Notes under the pieces: generated by a model
Seen by the model: the letters and a program-made list of their open reading frames with translations, nothing else
Told to the model about the DNA's origin: nothing
Databases searched by the model: none
Source of the DNA: CAZXCG01 sp964639205
GTDB lineage: Bacteria > Bacillota > Clostridia > Oscillospirales > Acutalibacteraceae
Assembly (NCBI GenBank): GCA_964639205.1
Contig: CAZXCG010000005.1
Span: 1-55,727 of the forward strand
DNA: 55,727 bases
Direction: 5' to 3'
In this document: piece after piece, positions 1 to 7,792 of the stretch
Layout of the letters: the number at the start of each line of letters is the position of its first letter
Position numbering within the stretch: the stretch's first letter is position 1
Made by a program: the position numbers and the translations under genes

Positions 1-785
1 GAGATGATGTAAATTCTGGTTGTGTTAATGCTCGAGTGACCCAAAACGTCTGCAAGCTTGGCTAAGTCTTTGTCGGCGCTGTAAAAGCACCGCGCGAACA
101 AATGCCGCAGATTGTGCGGAAAGACTTTCGCCCTTTCCACCCGGGCGCTTTTGCATATGCTTTTCATCTGCTTGCAAATGTTGGAGCGGTCGAGCGGCTT
201 GCCGCTTCTTGTAGCAAACACGGGTCCGGAGGTGATTTTGCGGCGCGAGAGGTACTTTTTGAGCTCGCGGCAGAGCTTTTCCGGCAGCAGAATGACGCGG
301 TTCTTCCCCTTTAAGCGTATGCGCGCCTCGCCATTTTTAACCGCCTGCGCCGTAATAAATTTAAGCTCAGAAACACGTATCCCCGTTGAGCAGATGGTTT
401 GTATGATTAAGGCGAGCTTTTCCTTTTTTTGCCGCTTTGCTTCTTCCACAAGGCGCAGGTATTCTTTTTTGCTCAGCTCGCGCTCTTTGGAGCAGTACGC
501 CGAGCGCTGGATTTTGAGCTGCTTTACTCTAAGGTCGTTTCTGTTTATAAAAGCAAAAAAGCCGTTAAGCGCCGCAAGCTTTGTGTTTACGCTTGAGGCT
601 TTGTATTCCTCCTGGAGCATTCCTTTGTAGCGTATTACGGCTTCTTTTGTGATTTCCCCGCCTTTTAAACGGGTTAAAAAGCGCAGAATATCCCTGCAAT
701 ACTGCGCGGCGGTGCTTTCGCTCCTTTCCTCGCGCAGCAGGTGCTTTCTGTAGCTTGCAAGCTCTTTTTGACAAATTGTCTCCAT
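1..785 (-). CDS. Tyrosine recombinase/integrase (C-terminus cut by window edge)
   Basis: Site-specific recombinase of the phage integrase / XerC-D family. The reading frame is open from an ATG at 785 to the window edge, so only the last residues are missing. The start is preceded by GGAGG eight bases upstream. The N-terminal ~90 residues look like the SAM-like core-binding domain. The catalytic residues are all visible: Arg137 (GIRVSEL), His224 and Arg227 (HNLRH), His250 (LGHSS) and the nucleophile Tyr259 (TTRIYI). It is transcribed away from the aconitase operon. The frame is intact, so the protein is probably active. It could be a stand-alone chromosomal recombinase or the edge of an integrated element; no attachment site can be seen inside the window. 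Confidence 0.9.
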   Translation of the reverse strand, partial: METICQKELASYRKHLLREERSESTAAQYCRDILRFLTRLKGGEITKEAVIRYKGMLQEEYKASSVNTKLAALNGFFAFINRNDLRVKQLKIQRSAYCSKERELSKKEYLRLVEEAKRQKKEKLALIIQTICSTGIRVSELKFITAQAVKNGEARIRLKGKNRVILLPEKLCRELKKYLSRRKITSGPVFATRSGKPLDRSNICKQMKSICKSARVERAKVFPHNLRHLFARCFYSADKDLAKLADVLGHSSINTTRIYII

Positions 786-954
786 TTTATTTTTCCTCCG
801 TCCTTTAAATTCCCCCGGCTTTTTCGGCGCGGGCTTTTGGCAAAAGCGTTTAGGGGGGGTACTCTAATTATCCCTCATTTTTTGCCGGAGAACACCGAAA
901 TTTTAAAAAATTCCGAATTTTTTTACCCGTCAAAACACCCAAAAGCGAAAGCAC

Positions 955-983
955 TTTACAAATCGGAGTTTTTGCTGTATAAT
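955..983 (+). promoter_or_regulatory. Sigma-A promoter of acn-icd
   Basis: TTTACA (955-960), a 17-base spacer and TATAAT (978-983) form a near-consensus housekeeping promoter. It lies 52 bases upstream of the aconitase start and should drive the acn-icd operon. Confidence 0.8.
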
Positions 984-1034
984 TAAGGCTATTATGGGGA
1001 CAAATGTTATTAAAATAAAACGGAGGTATGCTTT

Positions 1035-2966
1035 ATGGGCTATACAATCGCGCAAAAAATCATTAAAGAACATCTTTTAAGCGGCGAAATGAAGGTCGGC
1101 TCCGATATAGGGCTTAAAATCGACCAGACTCTTACTCAGGACGCAACCGGAACGATGGCTTATCTTGAGTTTGAGGCAATCGGAGTGCCGCGCGTAAAAA
1201 CCGAAAAGAGCGTGGCGTATATCGACCACAACACCCTGCAAACCGGCTTTGAAAATGCCGACGACCACCGTTTTATTCAATCTGTATGCAAAAAGCACGG
1301 AATTTATTTCTCACGCCCGGGAAACGGAATCTGCCACCAGGTTCATTTGGAGCGCTTCGGCAAGCCGGGCAAAACGCTCATCGGCTCGGACAGTCACACT
1401 CCCACCGGCGGCGGTCTGGGAATGCTTGCCATGGGTGCCGGAGGACTTGACGTTGCCGTTGCAATGGGCGGCGGCGCGTATTACATAACAATGCCGAAAA
1501 TGGTGCGCGTAAACCTCAGCGGCGCTCTCAGCCCGTGGGTAAGCGCCAAAGACGTTATCCTTAAGGTGCTTGAGGTTATGTCGGTTAAGGGCGGCGTAGG
1601 CAAAATTGTTGAATACGGCGGGCAGGGTGTAAAGTCCCTTTCCGTTCCCGAGCGCGCCACCATAACAAACATGGGCGCAGAGCTCGGCGCTACAACGTCG
1701 ATTTTCCCATCCGATGAAATTACAAGGGAATTTTTAATCAAGCAGGGCAGAGAAGAGGACTACGTTGAGCTTTCGCCGGACGCAGACGCGGTATACGACG
1801 AGGTTATAGACATTGACCTTTCTTCTTTAAGACCGCTTGCGGCGTGCCCGCACAGCCCGGACAATGTAAAGCCGGTATCGGAGCTTGCCGGAAAGAAAAT
1901 CGATCAGGTGTGCATCGGCTCCTGCACAAATTCGAGCTATCTTGATTTAATGCGCGTCGCCGCAATTCTTAAAGGTAAAACGGTGCATCCGGACGTATCT
2001 CTTGCGGTTGCCCCGGGCAGCAGACAGGTGTTCAATATGCTTGCAAAAAACGGCGCTCTTTCAATTCTTATTTCCTCCGGCGCGAGGATTCTCGAATGTG
2101 CCTGCGGCCCGTGCATAGGTATGGGTCAGTCGCCCAACAGCGCCGGAGTTTCTCTGCGCACCTTCAACCGCAATTTTGAAGGAAGAAGCGGCACGGCGGA
2201 CGGTCAGATTTACCTTGTTTCTCCCGAAACTGCGGCGGCGTCGGCTCTTGCCGGGGTGTTTACTGACCCGACCTCTCTCGGCGATGAAGTTAAAATAGAG
2301 CTTCCCGAAAGCTTTATTATAGACGACAATATGATTATACCTCCCGAAACGGAGGAAAATATGGACAAGGTTGAGGTACTGCGCGGACCGAACATTAAGC
2401 CTTTCCCCGCAACATCTCCTTTGGAAGAAACCGTCAGCGCAGCCTGCGCGCTCAAGGTCGGCGACAACATTACGACAGACCACATTATGCCGGCAGGCGC
2501 AAAAATTTTACCTCTGCGCTCCAATATTCCCGCGATTTCCGAATATTGCTTTACTGTTTGCGACAAAGAGTTTCCCGCAAGGGCAAAAAGGCTCGGCAGC
2601 TCGATTATTGTCGGCGGAGCAAACTACGGTCAGGGCTCCTCGCGCGAGCACGCGGCTCTTGCTCCGCTGTATCTCGGCGTTAAAGCCGTGCTTGTTAAGA
2701 GCTTTGCAAGAATCCACCGCAGCAATCTTATAAACGCGGGGATTCTTCCTCTGACGTTTATTAACGAAGCGGATTACGACAAAATCAGCCTCGGCGACAG
2801 CCTTGTGATCCCAAATATAAGGCAAATTCTCGAAAAGGGCGGAGACGTTTTGGTGCAAAACGCCTCAACCGGGGAAACAATCGGCGCAAGGTGCGAGCTT
2901 ACCGAACGCACAAGGGATATAATCCTTGCGGGTGGTTTGCTTAATTACACAAAGCAGAACTCCTGA
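1035..2966 (+). CDS. acn: Aconitate hydratase (643 aa)
   Basis: Converts citrate to isocitrate through cis-aconitate using a [4Fe-4S] cluster, in the cytoplasm. Cluster ligands are recognisable as Cys297 in IGSCTN and Cys357/Cys360 in CACGPC. The C-terminal swivel domain follows from about residue 480, with the GSSREHA active-site motif. At 643 residues it is shorter than classic AcnA (about 890) and matches the compact aconitase type found in many anaerobes. GGAGG sits eight bases before the ATG. The isocitrate dehydrogenase gene follows after 55 bases, so the pair forms an operon making 2-oxoglutarate for glutamate synthesis. A 3-isopropylmalate dehydratase is unlikely, because large and small domains are fused here and the next gene is icd. 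Confidence 0.93.
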   Translation: MGYTIAQKIIKEHLLSGEMKVGSDIGLKIDQTLTQDATGTMAYLEFEAIGVPRVKTEKSVAYIDHNTLQTGFENADDHRFIQSVCKKHGIYFSRPGNGICHQVHLERFGKPGKTLIGSDSHTPTGGGLGMLAMGAGGLDVAVAMGGGAYYITMPKMVRVNLSGALSPWVSAKDVILKVLEVMSVKGGVGKIVEYGGQGVKSLSVPERATITNMGAELGATTSIFPSDEITREFLIKQGREEDYVELSPDADAVYDEVIDIDLSSLRPLAACPHSPDNVKPVSELAGKKIDQVCIGSCTNSSYLDLMRVAAILKGKTVHPDVSLAVAPGSRQVFNMLAKNGALSILISSGARILECACGPCIGMGQSPNSAGVSLRTFNRNFEGRSGTADGQIYLVSPETAAASALAGVFTDPTSLGDEVKIELPESFIIDDNMIIPPETEENMDKVEVLRGPNIKPFPATSPLEETVSAACALKVGDNITTDHIMPAGAKILPLRSNIPAISEYCFTVCDKEFPARAKRLGSSIIVGGANYGQGSSREHAALAPLYLGVKAVLVKSFARIHRSNLINAGILPLTFINEADYDKISLGDSLVIPNIRQILEKGGDVLVQNASTGETIGARCELTERTRDIILAGGLLNYTKQNS

Positions 2967-3021
2967 TTTATGCTCCTTAACCGTTTACATTTAAATTATT
3001 TTTGGGAAAGGAAGACCGTCA

Positions 3022-4230
3022 ATGAAAAAAATAAAAATGACTACCCCTTTGGTTGAAATGGACGGAGACGAAATGACCCGCGTCATTTGGAAAATGATTA
3101 AGGATATTCTTCTTCTGCCTTATATTGACCTTAAAACCGAATATTATGACCTCGGTCTGGTACACCGCAATGAAACGGACGACAGAGTTACATTTGAAAG
3201 CGCCGAGGCTACCAAAAAATACGGCGTTGCGGTAAAGTGCGCTACCATTACTCCCAATGCCGCGCGTATGCCCGAATATAACCTCAAGCAAATGTGGAAG
3301 TCGCCAAACGGAACAATCCGCGCCATACTTGACGGCACGGTGTTCCGCGCGCCGATTCTTGTAAAAGGCATTACTCCGTATATTCCCACATGGACAAAGC
3401 CTATATGCATTGCCCGTCACGCCTACGGCGACGTTTACAAAAATACCGAAATGCAGGTTTGCGGCGGAAGCAGAGCCGAGCTTTGCGTTACAAAGCCCGA
3501 CGGAACCGAGGAACGCAGCCTTATTCACGATTTTAAAACCGACGGCGTAATTCAGGGTATGCACAATATCGACGCAAGTATCGCTTCATTTGCGCGCGCC
3601 TGCTTTAACTATGCCCTCGACCTAAAGCAGGACATATGGTTTGCAACCAAGGATACTATCAGCAAGAAGTACGACCACAGGTTTAAGGATATTTTTCAGG
3701 AGATTTTTGACGCCGAATACAAGGAAAAATTCGACGCTGCCGGCATCGAGTATTTCTACACCCTGATTGACGACGCGGTTGCAAGGGTTATCCGCAGCGA
3801 CGGCGGCTACATATGGGCCTGCAAAAACTATGACGGCGACGTTATGAGCGATATGATTGCCACTGCTTTCGGCTCTCTTGCAATGATGACGAGCGTGCTC
3901 GTTTCGCCCGACGGTATATACGAATATGAAGCTGCTCACGGAACGGTTCAGCGCCACTACTACAAGCATTTAAAAGGGGAGGAAACCTCCACAAACTCGG
4001 TGGCAACCATCTTTGCCTGGTCCGGCGCTCTGCGTAAAAGAGGCGAGTTGGATAATATCGGCGAGCTTGTTTCCTTTGCCGATAAGCTCGAAAAAGCAAC
4101 GGTTAAAACAATTGAAGACGGCGTTATGACCGGCGATTTGTATCTTATTTCAAAGCTTGAAAATAAGACGAAGGTTAATACCGAGGATTTTCTCCTTGCG
4201 GTAAACGAACGCCTTGCCGATATGCTTTGA
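3022..4230 (+). CDS. icd: NADP-dependent isocitrate dehydrogenase, eukaryote-like type
   Basis: Oxidatively decarboxylates isocitrate to 2-oxoglutarate with reduction of NADP. At 402 residues, with an N-terminus reading TPLVEMDGDEMTRVIW, it belongs to the homodimeric type II family that includes mitochondrial and cytosolic eukaryotic enzymes, rather than the E. coli Icd type. Substrate-binding SPNGTIR and the C-terminal EAAHGTVQRHY cofactor loop are intact. The start has GGAAAGGA upstream. It is the second gene of the aconitase operon. A dispersed repeat element and a terminator follow before the oppositely oriented small ORF and cytidylate kinase-like gene. Confidence 0.95.
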   Translation: MKKIKMTTPLVEMDGDEMTRVIWKMIKDILLLPYIDLKTEYYDLGLVHRNETDDRVTFESAEATKKYGVAVKCATITPNAARMPEYNLKQMWKSPNGTIRAILDGTVFRAPILVKGITPYIPTWTKPICIARHAYGDVYKNTEMQVCGGSRAELCVTKPDGTEERSLIHDFKTDGVIQGMHNIDASIASFARACFNYALDLKQDIWFATKDTISKKYDHRFKDIFQEIFDAEYKEKFDAAGIEYFYTLIDDAVARVIRSDGGYIWACKNYDGDVMSDMIATAFGSLAMMTSVLVSPDGIYEYEAAHGTVQRHYYKHLKGEETSTNSVATIFAWSGALRKRGELDNIGELVSFADKLEKATVKTIEDGVMTGDLYLISKLENKTKVNTEDFLLAVNERLADML

Positions 4231-4259
4231 TTGCCCAAGGTCAGCCTAACGGTATCGTG

Positions 4260-4397
4260 TAACTTAGGCGAAGATGTCCCCGCCTCTAAGGCGGCGGGTT
4301 CCGTTTCCTAAATCATAGGGGTACAATCCCCACTGATTTCTCGGGCAGCTACTACCCCTTTGCCACGTTAAATGACGGAGCAAAGCCACTTACTGAA
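4260..4397 (+). repeat. Dispersed multi-hairpin element, copy A
   Basis: About 138 bases starting TAACTTAGG. It holds a CCGCC-TCTAA-GGCGG hairpin, a second hairpin built around GGGGTACAATCCCC, and a closing arm pair CTTTGC/GCAAAG. It matches copy B at 41755 over nearly its whole length. It fills the convergent gap between icd and the minus-strand genes. Function unknown; it may be a small non-autonomous mobile element or a 3' RNA structure. Confidence 0.75.
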
Positions 4398-4405
4398 TCA
4401 AAAAC

Positions 4406-4452
4406 AGCGCTTTCCCGCCGCCGTTAAGCGGTTGAAGAAAGCGCTCTTTTTA
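4406..4452 (+). terminator. Intrinsic terminator after acn-icd
   Basis: A 9-base-pair stem (AGCGCTTTC at 4406-4414 with GAAAGCGCT at 4437-4445) is followed by CTTTTTAT. It should end the acn-icd transcript, immediately after repeat copy A. Confidence 0.75.
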
Positions 4453-4489
4453 TGCAAAATCAGGTATGCGTTTTGTTTATTGGCACTGC

Positions 4490-4530
4490 AAAAAGCTTGC
4501 GGATGCCGTTGTTTGCGGCACCCGCAAAAT
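4490..4530 (-). terminator. Intrinsic terminator for the cytidylate kinase/sORF transcript
   Basis: On the minus strand a GC-rich stem (TTTGCGGGTGCCG pairing with CGGCATCCGCAAGC, one mismatch) is followed by TTTTTG. It lies just beyond the stop of the 29-residue ORF, so the small ORF would be inside the mRNA. Confidence 0.7.
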
Positions 4531-4548
4531 TTGACTTTAAACGGTATA

Positions 4549-4638
4549 TTATCTTTCACTTTCGTGCCAGTCAACGCTCTCAAAGATAAGGTCGTCAATA
4601 TCGCCCTGAATCTGCTCAAGCTCTGAGTAATAGTCCAT
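4549..4638 (-). CDS. Small acidic ORF, 29 aa, function unknown
   Basis: Not recognised as a known family. An ATG at 4638 has a perfect GGAGG seven bases upstream and opens a 29-codon frame ending TAA at 4549. The peptide begins MDYYSELEQIQGDIDD and ends ESVDWHESER. It is strongly acidic, has no membrane segment and looks helical. It starts 51 bases after the stop of the cytidylate kinase-like gene and ends just before a good terminator, so it should be the last gene of that transcript. The strong ribosome-binding site and placement before the terminator are the only support; conservation was not testable here. Confidence 0.55.
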   Translation of the reverse strand: MDYYSELEQIQGDIDDLIFESVDWHESER

Positions 4639-4689
4639 TCTTACACCTCCAATGATACATTGTGCGGTGCAGATATGCTTTAAAGGCGG

Positions 4690-5328
4690 TTACTCTTGTT
4701 TTTTAAGATTGCCTGCCGCACAATCGATATAATGTTCAATAATATCCACAACCTGTTCATGAGAAAGCTTGCCGCTGTCCAGACACAAATTGTAGTTTGC
4801 AGCGTAGCCCCATTTTTTACCGGAATAAAAGCTGTAGTAATTTGCTCTTACTTTATCTGTTTTGTTCACAATTTGTTCGGCGCGATCGCTGTCGATATTA
4901 TGAACCCTTATGGAGCGCTGTACCCGATATTGTAAATCTGCGTGAATGAAAATATTGACGCAATTTGGGCGGTCCTTTAAAATATAATCCGCGCATCTGC
5001 CGACAATAACGCAGGGACCCTGAGAAGCCAAATTCCTGATGATTTTGTGCTGTAAAATATAGAGTCTGTCGTTTACGGGCAAATCGCCCATTGAGGAAAA
5101 GCCGTTTAATCCGTATAAGCCCATAGAAAGCGAGTAAAGCAGACTGTTTGCGGCGCGTTCGTCAACATTGTTAAAAACTTCCGGATCCACGCCGCTTTCC
5201 TTTGCCGCAAGGGAGATTAGCTCCTTATCGTAGAAAGGAATTTGCATTCTCTCTGCCAAAAGCTTTCCTATTTCACGTCCTCCGCTGCCAAACTGACGGC
5301 CAATAGTGATAACTACGTTGTTTTTCAT
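4690..5328 (-). CDS. Cytidylate kinase-like protein (Cytidylate_kin2 type)
   Basis: P-loop nucleoside-monophosphate kinase-like protein of 212 residues. The N-terminus VVITIGRQFGSGGREIG carries the phosphate-binding loop (GRQFGSGG), followed by a lid-like region with VGRCADYIL and an arginine-rich RVQRSIRVHN stretch. This family differs from true CMP kinase (Cmk) and its substrate is generally unproven. The ATG at 5328 was chosen because GGAGG lies nine bases upstream and the protein then starts directly at the first beta strand; a longer frame from 5397 has no such support. A 29-residue ORF follows in the same transcript. Confidence 0.8.
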   Translation of the reverse strand: MKNNVVITIGRQFGSGGREIGKLLAERMQIPFYDKELISLAAKESGVDPEVFNNVDERAANSLLYSLSMGLYGLNGFSSMGDLPVNDRLYILQHKIIRNLASQGPCVIVGRCADYILKDRPNCVNIFIHADLQYRVQRSIRVHNIDSDRAEQIVNKTDKVRANYYSFYSGKKWGYAANYNLCLDSGKLSHEQVVDIIEHYIDCAAGNLKKQE

Positions 5329-5423
5329 GGCAATTTCCTCCGTTGAATGCGTTTTGCAGGTTTTAAACAGTTGAGCGCCTCCGGCACTGAAAATCAACAG
5401 GTCGGCAAAGTTATTTTAAATTG

Positions 5424-5451
5424 ATTATAACACACATTCCGAAAAAGTCTA
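5424..5451 (-). promoter_or_regulatory. Probable promoter of the cytidylate kinase-like gene
   Basis: Minus strand: TAGACT (5451-5446), 16-base spacer, TATAAT (5429-5424). The -10 is perfect and the -35 matches four of six positions. It is about 95 bases upstream of the chosen start. Confidence 0.5.
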
Positions 5452-5550
5452 CTGTTTTTTTAAATTTTTTTATATATTTTATCCGCTTCATATTTAGGGC
5501 TTAGCTCTTTACGAATATTCTTACTTATAAAGCGAAAATCATTATTTTTA

Positions 5551-5579
5551 TTGTAAAATTCGCGCCGTTGTGATATTAT
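5551..5579 (+). promoter_or_regulatory. Probable promoter of nth
   Basis: TTGTAA (5551-5556), 17-base spacer, TATTAT (5574-5579). The roughly 115-base leader that follows contains an inverted repeat (CGTCAGC/GCTGACG). The stretch 5329-5699 holds the two divergent promoters and no other gene that I can see. Confidence 0.5.
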
Positions 5580-5699
5580 AGGTTCAACAAGAATTGCAGC
5601 ACAGCCGGTTTGGCGGCAGCGTCAGCTTTCGTTTTTGACCGCCGCGTTTATTTGGCTGACGTTTTGTGATTAAAATAAAAGGCTCGGAGGCGTTTTACC

Positions 5700-6359
5700 A
5701 TCACTCAAAAAGAAAAAGCCGCTTTTGCGGTTGAAAAGCTGAAAAAAGAATATCCCGGCGCCGTTTGCTCTTTGGTATATACCGACCCGCTTCAGCTCCT
5801 GGTTGCGACACGTCTTGCCGCACAATGTACCGACAAGCGGGTAAATATGGTAACGCCCGATTTATTTAAGCGTTTTCCCGATGTTGAGTCCTTTGCTGCG
5901 GCTCAGCCCTGCGAGGTTGAAGAGTATATACGTACCTGCGGGTTATATAAAACAAAAGCAAGGGATATTGTTGCAATGGCGGTCGTCTTGCGGGATAAAT
6001 TCGAAGGCAAAGTACCCTCAACAATAGAAGAACTCATCACTCTGCCGGGCATTGGAAGAAAAACCGCAAATCTTGTGGTGGGCGATATTTTTCATAAGCC
6101 CGCCGTGGTCGTAGACACCCATTTTATCCGCATAACTTCAAGGCTCGGCTTCCATAACATAAAGGACGCAACAAAAATAGAGCTGATTATGAGAGACCTG
6201 CTTGACCCTGCGGAAAGCAACGATTTTTGCCACCGCGTCGTTTTGCACGGCAGGGCGGTGTGCGTTGCCAGACGCCCGCGCTGTGAAAAATGCTCTATGC
6301 GGGAAATTTGCGATTATTACGCTCAAAATAACCTGAGCGTCGGCGTCCTCGACCTCTGA
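5700..6359 (+). CDS. nth: Endonuclease III, apparent ATC start codon
   Basis: Base-excision repair glycosylase/AP lyase that removes oxidised pyrimidines. Motifs: helix-hairpin-helix LPGIGRKTAN with catalytic Lys121, catalytic Asp139 in VVDTHFIR, and a C-terminal [4Fe-4S] set Cys188, Cys195, Cys198 and Cys204 (C-x6-C-x2-C-x5-C). No ATG, GTG or TTG exists in frame between the stop at 5676 and the first conserved residues. A GGAGG at 5686-5690 is nine bases before ATC at 5700. Counting from that ATC gives residue numbers just one higher than the E. coli enzyme (K120, D138, C187, C194, C197, C203). The first TTG, at 5772, would delete the first helix and has no ribosome-binding site. The last codons run into repeat copy D. 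Confidence 0.9.
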   Translation: MTQKEKAAFAVEKLKKEYPGAVCSLVYTDPLQLLVATRLAAQCTDKRVNMVTPDLFKRFPDVESFAAAQPCEVEEYIRTCGLYKTKARDIVAMAVVLRDKFEGKVPSTIEELITLPGIGRKTANLVVGDIFHKPAVVVDTHFIRITSRLGFHNIKDATKIELIMRDLLDPAESNDFCHRVVLHGRAVCVARRPRCEKCSMREICDYYAQNNLSVGVLDL

Positions 6360-6450
6360 GGCGGCGGGTTTTGGTTCGTCATTTCAGTGGTGCTGTAATA
6401 TGCGGGAAGGTTCGCGCTCATCCTGAAAGCCCGGGTTCCCGGGCGGAGAT
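6329..6450 (+). repeat. Dispersed element, diverged copy D, overlapping the 3' end of nth
   Basis: TAACCTGAGC...CCTCTGAGGCGGCGGG aligns with the start of copies A-C (TAACTTAGG...CCTCTAAGGCGGCGGG) and continues with an ATTTCAGTGG block. Downstream is a perfect GCCCGGG-TT-CCCGGGC hairpin at 6429-6444. The final residues and stop codon of nth lie inside the element. Confidence 0.5.
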
Positions 6451-6514
6451 TATACCGAATAACATTTTATTTTATGTATATTGAGTATTGACAAAATATT
6501 TTGGAGTTGATTCA

Positions 6515-7792
6515 ATGAATACTTTAGACAGACAAAAAATTGCCGACGGAGTTTATTTCAATACAGTGCGTGACGAGCGCTTCAAGACCGTTCGAATAAC
6601 GGTAAACGCCTATCTTCCCATGAAAAAGGAAACCGCCGCAGAAAACGCTTTGCTTTCCCAGGTGCTGACCCGCAGCTGTAACCGTTACCGTACTCTTACC
6701 GAGCTGAGCAGACGTTTGGGTTATCTGTACGGAACCTCGCTTTACGGAGGAGTGTCAAAAACCGGCGACGCCCAAAGAGTGACAATATCGGCCGCTGCGC
6801 TTGACGACAGGTATACAGCCGCAGGAGAAACGATTTCCGCAGAGGTTTCCGCTCTGATTTGCGACGTTTTGTTTGACCCGTACGTATCCGACGGGGCTTT
6901 TGTTTCCTCAGAATTAGAGCAGGAGCGCCGTCAGCTTTTTGACCTGATTGATTCCGAATTTAACGATAAACAGACTTATGCTCGCGAATGCTGCAACCGC
7001 CTTATGTGCGAGGGGGAGCCATACGGATTGCCGCGCTACGGCGACAGAGAGTGTATCTCACAGGTGAGCGGTAAATCCCTTTACAGCGCATGGAAAAATC
7101 TTCTTGAAAATGCAATTTTTGAAATAATGTATGTTGGGTGTACGGACAGCAGAAACGCAATGCAAACCTTTTCAAAGGCGTTTGCCGGCAGAAAGGCAGC
7201 TCCGGCGGAGCTTAAGCATGTGTTGGTTTCTGCGCCTGCGCAGCCGCGCTTTTTTGAAGAAAGCATGGGACTTTCACAGTCAAAGCTTGTTATGGGATTC
7301 CGCACCGGCATAGCCGAGGATGTCTGCGATACCACGGCAATGCGTCTTGCCTGTACTGTTTTGGGTTCCACTGCAAGCTCAAAGCTTTTTAATAATGTGC
7401 GGGAAAAGCTGAGTCTCTGTTATTACTGCTCATCTCAGTATAACCGGCTCAAGGGTATTTTGCTTATCCAAAGCGGTGTGGAGTCGGAAAATATAGAAAA
7501 AGCAAGGGAAGCAATTCTTCATGAAATTGAGGATATGAAAAACGGCAATATATCCGACTTCGAGCTTAACGCGGCAAAGCTTGCTGCCTGCGACAGCTTC
7601 CGCAGCATGACGGACACCGTCGAGGGTCTTGAATCCTGGTATACTTCACAGCTTTTATTTAAAAGTGCAAATACTGTGGAGGAAGAAATTGAACGCTTTA
7701 AAAAAGTTACGAAGTCTGAGGTCGTCGGCGCTGTCCGAAGCGTCGCGCTTGACACGGTGTTCGTGCTCAGAGGCACAGGGGAGGCAGAATAA
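6515..7792 (+). CDS. ymfF: M16 peptidase-like protein, non-catalytic partner (YmfF type)
   Basis: 425-residue member of the insulinase/pitrilysin (M16) fold family. The N-terminal half lacks the zinc motif HxxEH where active members carry it, while the C-terminal half has the R...Y type substrate-binding motif (VREKLSLCYY). This is what is expected of the inactive half of a two-subunit M16 enzyme. The next gene begins on the final base of this one and carries the zinc motif, so the two products probably form a heterodimer like Bacillus YmfF/YmfH. The ATG at 6515 with GGAG upstream was preferred to a TTG at 6488. The natural substrate is unknown; YmfF/YmfH have been linked by annotation to elongation factor P modification in Bacillus. 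Confidence 0.82.
   Translation: MNTLDRQKIADGVYFNTVRDERFKTVRITVNAYLPMKKETAAENALLSQVLTRSCNRYRTLTELSRRLGYLYGTSLYGGVSKTGDAQRVTISAAALDDRYTAAGETISAEVSALICDVLFDPYVSDGAFVSSELEQERRQLFDLIDSEFNDKQTYARECCNRLMCEGEPYGLPRYGDRECISQVSGKSLYSAWKNLLENAIFEIMYVGCTDSRNAMQTFSKAFAGRKAAPAELKHVLVSAPAQPRFFEESMGLSQSKLVMGFRTGIAEDVCDTTAMRLACTVLGSTASSKLFNNVREKLSLCYYCSSQYNRLKGILLIQSGVESENIEKAREAILHEIEDMKNGNISDFELNAAKLAACDSFRSMTDTVEGLESWYTSQLLFKSANTVEEEIERFKKVTKSEVVGAVRSVALDTVFVLRGTGEAE

Noticed and set aside
741..986. 81-codon frame spanning the integrase start and the acn promoter
   Set aside because: Overlaps a consensus promoter and the integrase ribosome-binding site, and encodes no recognisable domain.
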